32,154 nt of DNA from Sulfurimonas sp. (GTDB lineage: Bacteria; Campylobacterota; Campylobacteria; Campylobacterales; Sulfurimonadaceae). Below the pieces are notes generated by a model. The model was given only the letters and a program-made list of their open reading frames with translations, was not told the DNA's origin and did no database searches. Below, piece by piece: positions 1-6,985 of the stretch. How positions within the stretch are numbered: the stretch's first letter is position 1; every line of letters starts with the position of its first letter. The translations under genes and the position numbers were made by a program. The stretch lies in NCBI GenBank assembly GCA_016744115.1, contig JADGEZ010000023.1, positions 2,887-35,040 on the forward strand, in the 5' to 3' direction.

Positions 1-129
1 CTCTATCTTACTAACAATCTCTTTCTTTGGCTCTATCTTACTAACAATCTCTTTCTTTGGCTCTATCTTACTAACAATCTCTTTCTTTGGCTCTATCTTA
101 CTAACAATCTCTTTCTTTGGCTCTATCTT
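1..129 (-). repeat. Tandem 30-bp coding repeat (4 exact copies plus a 9-nt partial)
   Basis: Four identical 30-nt units lie at 1-30, 31-60, 61-90 and 91-120, and the first 9 nt of a fifth at 121-129. Read on the minus strand, each unit encodes PKKEIVSKIE. The unit is ten codons, so gain or loss of copies keeps the frame. Identity at the DNA level, including third positions, indicates recent expansion or homogenisation. The array continues beyond the window start, so the copy number is unknown. Confidence 0.95.
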
Positions 130-477
130 CTCTTTTAGTTTTTTTGTGAGTAACTTTTTATTTTTTCTTGGTTTAATTTTACGAATATATGTATCTTCAA
201 ATACATTTTTTATTTCTTTTAAAAATATTTTTAATGTTTTCTTATCATAAAAGACCTCAGCCACCAAAATATGATATTTACCAGACCGTTTGACTTTTAA
301 ATCAATATTGTATTGTTTAGATAGAGAAACTACCTTTGGACTCAGTACTTCAAGTTCATTTATCATAGCTTTTGCTCTTTTTTCACTTGTAAAAGATCCA
401 AAAATTACTCTTTTTGTATATGCCTCAAGTGAGAGAGTAAAAAATGTAAAAAAGAGTAGTACTAGTAATCTATTCAT
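1..477 (-). CDS. Secreted SPOR-like domain protein, partial (C-terminus outside window)
   Basis: The ATG at 477 is preceded by AGGAA about 7 nt upstream and by a TATAAT box at 500-505. The frame stays open for 159 codons to the window edge, so the C-terminus is missing. Residues 1-19 form a signal peptide (MNRLLVLLFFTFFTLSLEA). Residues about 20-98 resemble a SPOR domain: a beta strand with a GSFTSEKRA-type turn, a helix, a KVKRSGKYHILVAEVF strand, then a second helix. A basic linker follows. The end is four exact copies of the decapeptide PKKEIVSKIE, plus the KIE of a fifth, degenerate copy. SPOR domains bind denuded septal peptidoglycan, so a periplasmic or envelope role is likely. The function of the repeat tail is unknown. 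It is transcribed in the same direction as the upstream oxidoreductase but 103 nt away with its own promoter-like box. Confidence 0.75.
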   Translation of the reverse strand, partial: MNRLLVLLFFTFFTLSLEAYTKRVIFGSFTSEKRAKAMINELEVLSPKVVSLSKQYNIDLKVKRSGKYHILVAEVFYDKKTLKIFLKEIKNVFEDTYIRKIKPRKNKKLLTKKLKEKIEPKKEIVSKIEPKKEIVSKIEPKKEIVSKIEPKKEIVSKIE

Positions 478-499
478 AAAAAATTCCTATTTTTCTCAT

Positions 500-505
500 A
501 TTATA
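500..505 (-). promoter_or_regulatory. Putative -10 box for the SPOR-like gene
   Basis: A perfect TATAAT on the minus strand lies 23 nt upstream of the ATG at 477, with no recognisable -35. This matches the -10-dominated promoters typical of Campylobacterota. Confidence 0.45.
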
Positions 506-580
506 TTCAGACTTGACATAATTTAAATTTAAATAGTGTAAATTTTGCTATATTTCTTTTACAGATATAAGCATTCATCA

Positions 581-1702
581 CTACTTTTGTATATATTTTC
601 TTCTTTCTCTAGGGCTTAAATTTTTCACCCATTTATGAAAAAATCTTGCTGGATTCATCTTGTTATCTATTTTTTTATTATTTAAAATATGTTCTTTTAA
701 AATATTTGCTAGATAGGGTGCTAAAACAAAACCGTAACCACCAGATCCATTTATCATGTATAAATTTGGATAGTAATCATAAACTTCATAATTGGCTTTT
801 TTTGTTTCAAAATAAATGGATTTATTCTTCATAGTTTTTTTTGATATTACGATTGAACCTAAAAAAGGGATGTAATCGACAGAACCTGAGCGTAGTCCTG
901 TATAATCTTTTATCACCTCAACATTTTGCAAATCAATACTAATTTTTGCTTTTTGAAGTAACTCATTTCTCCCTTTTTGTATATCATAAGACTTATTAGT
1001 ATCTGGATCATAATCAACATCATGCGTAGCTCCAATCGCCAAAATACACTCTTTGCTAGGAGAGATTGAAACCTCTTGATGCAAGATATATTCATTTTTT
1101 GTACTTGACCTTATATCTATACGATGCCCCCAAATGCCATAAACTTTGATATACGGCTCATCTATAAGTTGCTTATACGCTCCATTTGCTAAAATAATAT
1201 TTTTAGCACAATAGCTTTCATTTAGAACCCATACACCATCACCATATACTAAAGATTTTATTTCCTCTTTAACAAATAATGCACCCTTACACATCGCTTG
1301 ACATACTGCTACTGCATCTACTATCCCTGTTCGTAAACATACTGTTTCGTTTTGATAAGAATGAGCTATATTTAAAAGTTTAAGTGCTGTATTTTTTTTA
1401 TACACTCTAAGTGTTTCGTTTTGAGACTTATCTTTTGCGATGTGAATTAAAGAGGAGATGCTTAATTCATTAGGAAAATTTGTTTTATAATAATCCATCG
1501 AATACACAAACGCCTCATTAAGCATATCTTTTAAATCCCCAGTTTTTGAAAATTTTGGTGATATAAAAGCACCAGCTGCACCACTACCACCTGAGGCAAT
1601 AGCATTTTTATCAAAAATAATAACTTTTTTGTTTTCTTGTAAAAACTCATACGCTACGCTTGAACCATTAATTCCAGCACCTATTATGGCTATATCATAC
1701 AA
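581..1702 (-). CDS. FAD-dependent oxidoreductase, DAO family (MnmC C-terminal-domain-like)
   Basis: This is a 373-aa protein with an N-terminal Rossmann FAD-binding motif (IGAGINGSS, residues 7-15), an acidic residue at the end of strand 2 (IIFDK), and a small-residue loop (ASGGSGAAGAF) typical of D-amino-acid-oxidase-like flavoenzymes. A C-terminal GSGGYGFVLAP closes the FAD site. The loop and the following SPKFSK...AFVYSMDYY stretch most resemble the oxidoreductase half of MnmC, which makes mnm5s2U in the tRNA wobble position. Here it stands alone without the methyltransferase half. A ThiO- or DadA-like amine oxidase is the alternative, so no symbol is given. It starts 3 nt after the stop of the Deg9-like gene and looks like the last gene of the ilv-lpxD operon. 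The GGTAAG upstream of the ATG is a weak ribosome site. Confidence 0.8.
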   Translation of the reverse strand: MYDIAIIGAGINGSSVAYEFLQENKKVIIFDKNAIASGGSGAAGAFISPKFSKTGDLKDMLNEAFVYSMDYYKTNFPNELSISSLIHIAKDKSQNETLRVYKKNTALKLLNIAHSYQNETVCLRTGIVDAVAVCQAMCKGALFVKEEIKSLVYGDGVWVLNESYCAKNIILANGAYKQLIDEPYIKVYGIWGHRIDIRSSTKNEYILHQEVSISPSKECILAIGATHDVDYDPDTNKSYDIQKGRNELLQKAKISIDLQNVEVIKDYTGLRSGSVDYIPFLGSIVISKKTMKNKSIYFETKKANYEVYDYYPNLYMINGSGGYGFVLAPYLANILKEHILNNKKIDNKMNPARFFHKWVKNLSPRERRKYIQK

Positions 1703-1705
1703 TGC

Positions 1706-3129
1706 TTACCATCTAATAGAGTGTTTAATATCGTATCTATTAAGAATAACCTGCTCTAGTTCTTTTGCCTTCGTTCTGTCTATTGCTATTTTCACACCGT
1801 CTTTGTTTTCTATGATTAAGTACTTTCCTTTAAAGTCTCGTACTATCTGAATAAACTCAGCAAAATTTTTAAACTCTTTAGAATCTACCATATCTACCAT
1901 CCAAAGAGAATAACTATGATCACCTCTATTTGCCTCAGTTGCTAAAACTTTTAGAAGGATGACGGTTTCTTCTTTCTCATCTGTAGCCCATTCACCAGCA
2001 GCTTTTCTAAGCCTAAGTAAGGTTGAACGATTTTTAACAAGTAAGTTTCTAGTTAAGGGGGAAAATACATAACCGCCATATACGAGATATTTTGGTATCT
2101 CATCATGTGCTATAGTATTGACTAAAAGATTATCATCGGCTACATTATTAAGAACTACATCTATCTCTAATTTTTTTCCATCTCTCAAAATTCCAAGTCT
2201 TACACTCTCGCCAATCTGCTTTTGATCGACATAGTATTTATAAGAAGTAAATTTATTTTTGATAAATTCAACTGTTCCATCATTATTTATATCGTGTCCA
2301 TCAAGGTAGAGGAGGATATCATGCTCTTTGAGTTTTGTATAAACATTTGATTTTTGAGAGATATCTATCACTAAAACACCTGTTGTATTGGCATCCATCT
2401 GATAAACATCACGGATTGATTCATTTTCCATAGTTTGTGTAGTTACACCTAAATGAGTAAAACCGTCATAATGTCCATCTTTTATATCATCTAAAAAATG
2501 TTTTACTATCTCAACAGGGACAATATAGCCTATGTTTTGCGAGCTTCTAAGTTGTTGCATCACCACACCAACTATCTTGTTATGACTTATCGCAGGTCCT
2601 CCACTACTTCCAGGGTTTACAGCTGCATCAATTTGTATGGATAAAAATATCTCACGAGAGTGTGCATATCTTTTATGCTCAATTCGAGATACAATCCCTC
2701 GACTTACACTTAGAGTATCTCCCCCTAAAGGAAAACCATAAACAGCTACCTCTTCTTCAAATTTTGGTAATCCTGCAAAGTCTATTGCTTTTGTCCCTTT
2801 AAAAAAAGATTCATCTTTGAGTTTTAAGAGTGCTAAATCTGCTTGATGGGAGATGAACTCACTTCTGCTTCATACTTCTTAGTATCTCCATGTCTTTTAA
2901 CTTCTATAAAAGTTTCATCAGCAACAACATGGGCATTCGTTAAGATTCTATTTCCAGAAATAATACTCCCTGAGCCATGAGAACGACTGATACTAGAGTT
3001 CCATGGTGTTGTATAACTTGGATTTTTTGATACGGTATAAATTTTAACGATGGATTCCTTTACATCTATAGAAGCATGTAAAGAGATACTAATGACTAAT
3101 CCAAAATATACAAACTTAAAAAAACTCAC
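1706..3129 (-). pseudogene. Deg9-like periplasmic trypsin/PDZ serine protease, frameshifted
   Basis: Two adjacent frames together encode one 474-aa HtrA/Deg-type protease if a single missing base is restored near 2849-2856 (SSISHQAD instead of SSSPIKQI-stop). The piece starting at GTG 3129 has a signal peptide (residues 1-19) and His67 in TNAHVV. The second frame supplies Asp98 (HQADLALL) and Ser176 (NPGSSGGP), so the catalytic triad is intact in reconstructed numbering. The rest (IGYIVPV, NDGTV, GGYVFSPLT) matches the plant Deg9 / Do-like 9 layout: trypsin domain, PDZ domain and a second C-terminal PDZ-like region, rather than classical HtrA. The GTG overlaps the stop of the upstream 67-aa gene by 1 nt (TAGTG), implying translational coupling. 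Only one base separates the sequence from a functional gene, so a sequencing indel or very recent mutation is more likely than old decay. Confidence 0.8.
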
Positions 3130-3332
3130 TATTTAAGGTCTTGTAGTGCCTTGATAACTTCTTCAAGATTATCCATTGGAAGATGTACTTTCCATTCAGG
3201 CTCTTTTGCATTTCCCGCTAAAGAGATTCCGATGCTTGCAACTGAAGCACTCTTTTTTCCATATGGTTCATCTATCTTACTTACAGAAATAACACCTTTT
3301 TTCGTTCCACTTAATGCGATTGTTTTTGACAT
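3129..3332 (-). CDS. Conserved-looking 67-aa protein of unknown function
   Basis: The ATG at 3332 follows a GGAT-type ribosome site, 17 nt after the end of lpxD. The protein has no signal peptide or membrane segment. It begins with a beta-rich stretch (TIALSGTKKGVISVSKI), has a middle rich in small residues, and ends in WKVHLPMDNLEEVIKALQDLK, a strand followed by an amphipathic helix. I do not recognise a named family. Its stop overlaps the GTG of the Deg9-like protease by one base, so translation of the two is probably coupled. Its position in the ilv-lpxD operon and its codon pattern, like that of its neighbours, support a real gene. Confidence 0.75.
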   Translation of the reverse strand: MSKTIALSGTKKGVISVSKIDEPYGKKSASVASIGISLAGNAKEPEWKVHLPMDNLEEVIKALQDLK

Positions 3333-3349
3333 TAAAAATCCTTTTTTTT

Positions 3350-4300
3350 TTACTTTAGTAGTCTAGCAATTTTAACCTGAAGTTTCAACCATGTTCTTTG
3401 TTCTAACAAAGGAAAACCTCCAAAAGTTTTTCCACTCTCTTTGATATTGTTTGTTATACCACTTCTTGCAGCGAATGTAGAAAATGCTGCTATTTCTAAA
3501 TGTCCAGCTACTGCAGATTGACCACCCATCACAACATTTCTACCAAATTTACTAGAACCTGCACTCCCTGATTGAGCTACAAATACACAATACTCGCCAA
3601 TATCACAATTATGCCCTATTTGGACAAGGTTGTCTATGCGAACACCTTTTCGTAGCACGGTAGAACCAAATACTGCACGATCTACACTTACATTACTACC
3701 AATCTCAACATCATCTTCTATGCGAACATTCCCATTTTGATAAATCTTTTTATGTTCGCCTAGTTTATTTGTAGCAAAACCAAAACCATCAGAACCGATA
3801 GCAGTATTTGAATGAATAATACAATCCCTTCCTATAATACAATCTCTATAAATAGTCGTGTTAGGATAGATAACAGTATTATCACCAATTATGCTGTTAG
3901 ACCCCACATAAACATGGGCTAAGATAGTACAATTTTTTCCAATCTTTGCACCTTTAGCTATTTCAGCCTTCTGTGAGATAAGACTGCCCTCCCCTATTTC
4001 AGCGTCACTAGCATCAAGAGATTCGATTTGAGGAGAAAAATATTTTGAAAGAGTTGCCATTGCCCAATAAGGATTCTTTACAACAAGAGCCACACATCCC
4101 AAAGGAACATGTTCTTTGTTTTTTTTATCTACTAATATTGCACCAGCCTGAGAAGAGGCAATATCTTTTACATATTTTGAATTTGAGATAAAAGAAAGCT
4201 CATTATTTGAAGCATCTTTTAATGTATTTATACCCGTTATTTCTTTATCTTTCTCATTAAAATCAGCATTGACAATCTTTGCAATAGCACTTAATTTCAT
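3350..4300 (-). CDS. lpxD: UDP-3-O-(3-hydroxyacyl)glucosamine N-acyltransferase
   Basis: LpxD adds the second hydroxyacyl chain, from acyl-ACP, in lipid A synthesis in the cytoplasm. At 316 aa it is slightly shorter than the E. coli enzyme (341). The N-terminal uridine-binding domain spans about residues 1-95 (ELSFISNSKY, AGAILV). The following left-handed beta-helix has many hexapeptide repeats (IGDNTVIYPNTTI, IGRDCIIHSNTAIGSDGFGF). The catalytic His sits in QIGHNCDIGEYCVF. The C-terminal helix (LLEQRTWLKLQVKIARLLK) is as expected for the family. The ATG lies 1 nt beyond the ilvH stop. The ilvI-ilvH-lpxD order is also found in Campylobacter, which supports the assignment. Confidence 0.96.
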   Translation of the reverse strand: MKLSAIAKIVNADFNEKDKEITGINTLKDASNNELSFISNSKYVKDIASSQAGAILVDKKNKEHVPLGCVALVVKNPYWAMATLSKYFSPQIESLDASDAEIGEGSLISQKAEIAKGAKIGKNCTILAHVYVGSNSIIGDNTVIYPNTTIYRDCIIGRDCIIHSNTAIGSDGFGFATNKLGEHKKIYQNGNVRIEDDVEIGSNVSVDRAVFGSTVLRKGVRIDNLVQIGHNCDIGEYCVFVAQSGSAGSSKFGRNVVMGGQSAVAGHLEIAAFSTFAARSGITNNIKESGKTFGGFPLLEQRTWLKLQVKIARLLK

Positions 4301-4301
4301 A

Positions 4302-4778
4302 CTATCTCTCTAAGGCAACAGCGCCACTTCTTACTATCTCTTTTGGATTATATCTTTTAATAGCTCCTAAGAAATGTTCCACTCTTTTTGGTTCATCTGC
4401 TACCATTGCGATAATAACATTTTCACCAACATTTACAATTTTTCCGTTATAGGCTTCACATAGAGTATTTATATCACTCAAGTTTTCACTAATAGGAAAC
4501 TTAACCATTGCCATCTCTTTTTCTACTAAATCAGCATGCTCATATACTCTTAAAACTGGTATCAGCTTATGAAGCTGTTTCGTGATTTGTTCAATCACAC
4601 GGACAGAACCTGAGGTAACAATCGTAAGTCTTGAGTATTTAGAATCAGGAATAGGAGCAACCGTTAAAGATGTGATATTGTATCCACGACCAGAAAATAG
4701 GTTTGTAATACGAGATAAAACACTCGCCTCATTGACAACAATGACTGAAACTACTCTTCTTTGCTTATTTTCATCCAT
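4302..4778 (-). CDS. ilvH: Acetolactate synthase, small (regulatory) subunit
   Basis: This is the regulatory partner of IlvI in branched-chain amino acid synthesis; it activates the catalytic subunit and usually confers valine feedback inhibition. The 158-aa length is typical. The N-terminal ACT domain (residues about 8-80) has the family hallmarks VVNEASVLSRITNLFSGRGYNI and SLTVAPIPDSKYSRLTIV. The C-terminal domain carries KFPISENLS and ends in EIVRSGAVALER. The start overlaps the end of ilvI by 8 nt, consistent with coupled synthesis of the two subunits, and the next gene, lpxD, starts 1 nt after its stop. Confidence 0.97.
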   Translation of the reverse strand: MDENKQRRVVSVIVVNEASVLSRITNLFSGRGYNITSLTVAPIPDSKYSRLTIVTSGSVRVIEQITKQLHKLIPVLRVYEHADLVEKEMAMVKFPISENLSDINTLCEAYNGKIVNVGENVIIAMVADEPKRVEHFLGAIKRYNPKEIVRSGAVALER

Positions 4779-6474
4779 TTTTTGTCTCCTTTTTTTCTAA
4801 TAACATCATGTTAAATAAACTCCCACCTGCTGGTACCATAGGCATAACATTTTCCATTCTATGGACAATAACTTCTATAAAAGCAACTATATTTTTCTCA
4901 ACCGCATCTTTGAGTGCTGCATCAAACTCTTCTTTTGTTGTTACTCTATATCCCACCCCACCAAAAGCTTCTGCGAGTTTTACAAAGTCTGGCTGAACTG
5001 ATAAATCTGTTTCACTATGACGCTTGTCATAAAAAAGTGTTTGCCATTGACGCACCATTCCTAGAAAATTATTATTTAAAATAATATTAATTACTGGTAT
5101 TTTTGCTTCAACCGCCGTCATTAACTCTTGACAATTCATAAGAATAGAACCATCTCCTGTAAAGTTGATACTTGTTTTATCTGGTGAGGCTACTTTGACA
5201 CCGAGTGCTGCTGGAAAACCAAAACCCATAGTTCCAAGTCCGCCTGAAGAGATAAACTGACGAGGACGAGAAAATGGATAAAATTGCGCAGTCCACATCT
5301 GATGCTGTCCAACATCTGTAGAGATATTTGCATTATCTCCTAGAGTTTGACCAACTCGTTCTATAACCCACTGAGGTTTTAACCTCTCTGAGTCTTCATG
5401 GTATGCTAAGGGATGAAGCTGGGCAAAATTATTTATAGTATTTCTCCATGTTTCATAACTATCTGCATCAATTTTAGATACTTGTCCAAGCATATCATTC
5501 ACAACATTTTTAACATCCCCTACAATAGGATAATCAGCATTTACAAGTTTTGAAATTGATGCAGGGTCAATATCTACATGGATAACATCTGCATTTTTAG
5601 CAAATTCTGAGAGCTTACCAGTTACACGATCATCAAACCTAACACCCAGACCAATAACTAAATCAGTCTCACTCATTGCCATATTTGCAGCATAAGAACC
5701 GTGCATACCAAGCATTCCAATCAAAAGATTATCATCAAATGAAAGTACTCCACGAGCCATAAAAGTTTCAACTGCTGGAATAGCTGTTTTATGAACTAAA
5801 TCTCTTACTTCATACGCTGCATTTGCATTGATAATCCCACCGCCTAGATAAAATAAAGGACGCTTCGCTTTTGCAATTGCTTCCATCACTTTTTTAATTT
5901 GACGAGGATTTCCTTTTGTATGAGGTTTATATGTTTCTAAATTGAGTTTAATATCATAATTAAATTCAGCAATTTGAGCAGTAACATCCTTAGGAATATC
6001 AACATGAACAGGACCAGGACGACCAGAAGAAGCGATATAAAATGCCTCTTTTAAAACACGGGCCAAATCAGAAGCATCTGTAACAAGATAATTATGTTTC
6101 GTACAAGGTCGTGAAATTCCAATAGCATCTATCTCTTGAAAGCCATCAGTACCGATTAGACTCATAGGAACTTGTCCAGAGATAACCACTAAAGGGATAG
6201 AGTCCATATACGCATCTGCTAAACCTGTAACAGCATTAGTAAAACCAGGTCCTGAGGTAATCATAGCTACACCGACTTTGCCACTAGCCTTTGAGTAACC
6301 CTCTGCTGCGTGAATAGACGCTTGTTCATGGCGATTTAGGATATGAATAAATCCATCTTGTTTGTAAATCTCATCATAAACATTCATGATTGCCCCACCA
6401 GGGTAACCAAAAACTGTATCTACACCCTCCGCAATTAAAGCTTCAATGACCATTCTTGCACCATTAATCTGCAT
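4771..6474 (-). CDS. ilvI: Acetolactate synthase, large (catalytic) subunit
   Basis: This ThDP-dependent enzyme condenses two pyruvates to acetolactate, or pyruvate with 2-oxobutyrate, in isoleucine/valine/leucine synthesis. At 567 aa it has the normal three domains. The N-terminal Pyr domain carries the catalytic glutamate in NRHEQASIHAAEGY. The central domain carries the FAD-contact region (GLGVRFDDRVTGKL). The C-terminal PP domain carries the ThDP/Mg motif GDGSILMN...NNNFLGMVRQW. The ATG at 6474 is preceded by AGGAGA and a TATAAT box at 6513-6518, and it is the first gene of the operon. It could equally be named ilvB; ilvI follows usage in Campylobacter. Confidence 0.97.
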   Translation of the reverse strand: MQINGARMVIEALIAEGVDTVFGYPGGAIMNVYDEIYKQDGFIHILNRHEQASIHAAEGYSKASGKVGVAMITSGPGFTNAVTGLADAYMDSIPLVVISGQVPMSLIGTDGFQEIDAIGISRPCTKHNYLVTDASDLARVLKEAFYIASSGRPGPVHVDIPKDVTAQIAEFNYDIKLNLETYKPHTKGNPRQIKKVMEAIAKAKRPLFYLGGGIINANAAYEVRDLVHKTAIPAVETFMARGVLSFDDNLLIGMLGMHGSYAANMAMSETDLVIGLGVRFDDRVTGKLSEFAKNADVIHVDIDPASISKLVNADYPIVGDVKNVVNDMLGQVSKIDADSYETWRNTINNFAQLHPLAYHEDSERLKPQWVIERVGQTLGDNANISTDVGQHQMWTAQFYPFSRPRQFISSGGLGTMGFGFPAALGVKVASPDKTSINFTGDGSILMNCQELMTAVEAKIPVINIILNNNFLGMVRQWQTLFYDKRHSETDLSVQPDFVKLAEAFGGVGYRVTTKEEFDAALKDAVEKNIVAFIEVIVHRMENVMPMVPAGGSLFNMMLLEKKETKNG

Positions 6475-6512
6475 ATAAGTCTCCTATAAAATCATTATTT
6501 TAAAATTTTCAG

Positions 6513-6518
6513 ATTATA
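6513..6518 (-). promoter_or_regulatory. Putative -10 box of the ilvI-ilvH-lpxD operon
   Basis: A perfect TATAAT on the minus strand lies 39 nt upstream of the ilvI start codon, in the 85-nt gap before the DUF1566 gene. No -35 or leader-peptide attenuator is evident, and the leader is too short for a riboswitch. Confidence 0.5.
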
Positions 6519-6559
6519 CTCAAAGAGAACTATATTTGAGATTAAGAATAAGAGACTTC

Positions 6560-6985
6560 TTAACGAACACAGCGAACATAATTTAAATCAGTTTTAGCTA
6601 ATCCAGAATCAGAACCTTTGACAAAATATACAGCCCATGCTAATTGCGTAGAACTTGCATAAGTTGTTGAAGACCAATAGTAAGTACTCGTATTTTCAAA
6701 AACAGGATTGATTACCGAATCAGATAAATTGGTATCTACTAGCATGTACAATTCATTAAAATTTGGTAATCTCCAATCACTATATTCTCCTAATGTTAAT
6801 GATTCACAATAATTTATAGATTCTAACCAAGTTTTTTTAAGTGTTTTAGTATTTATATCATCTTGCCATATTAAACCTGAACTAGTATCTATTATTATCT
6901 CTTTTAATGAATCTTTTATGTAACTAGCATCTGCAAAATTAACCATGAAAATTAAAGAAAAAATTATTTTTTTATATCTAATCAT
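6560..6985 (-). CDS. Exported DUF1566 (Lcl C-terminal-like) domain protein
   Basis: This is a 141-aa protein with a signal peptide (MIRYKKIIFSLIFMVNFADA, cleaved about residue 20) followed by essentially one DUF1566 domain: SSGLIWQDD, a CESLTLGEYSDWRLPNFNELYMLVD core, NPVF, YYWSSTTY, AWAVYFVKG, and a terminal NYVRCVR. This domain is found in exported proteins of many Proteobacteria; its biochemical role is not established. Two conserved cysteines (YCES and RCVR) could form a disulfide. The ATG overlaps the stop of the upstream DUF1566 lipoprotein gene by 8 nt (ATGATTAG), so it is likely translationally coupled to it and could act with it at the cell surface. Confidence 0.82.
   Translation of the reverse strand: MIRYKKIIFSLIFMVNFADASYIKDSLKEIIIDTSSGLIWQDDINTKTLKKTWLESINYCESLTLGEYSDWRLPNFNELYMLVDTNLSDSVINPVFENTSTYYWSSTTYASSTQLAWAVYFVKGSDSGLAKTDLNYVRCVR

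Noticed and set aside
1..129. Regular 30-bp repeats considered as a CRISPR array
   Set aside because: The units are contiguous with no spacers and lie in frame inside a coding sequence.
2833..3129. The 98-aa N-terminal piece of the Deg9-like gene as a separate small protein or a programmed frameshift product
   Set aside because: It ends in the middle of the trypsin fold. The junction has no clear slippery heptamer with downstream structure; a one-base deletion explains it more simply.
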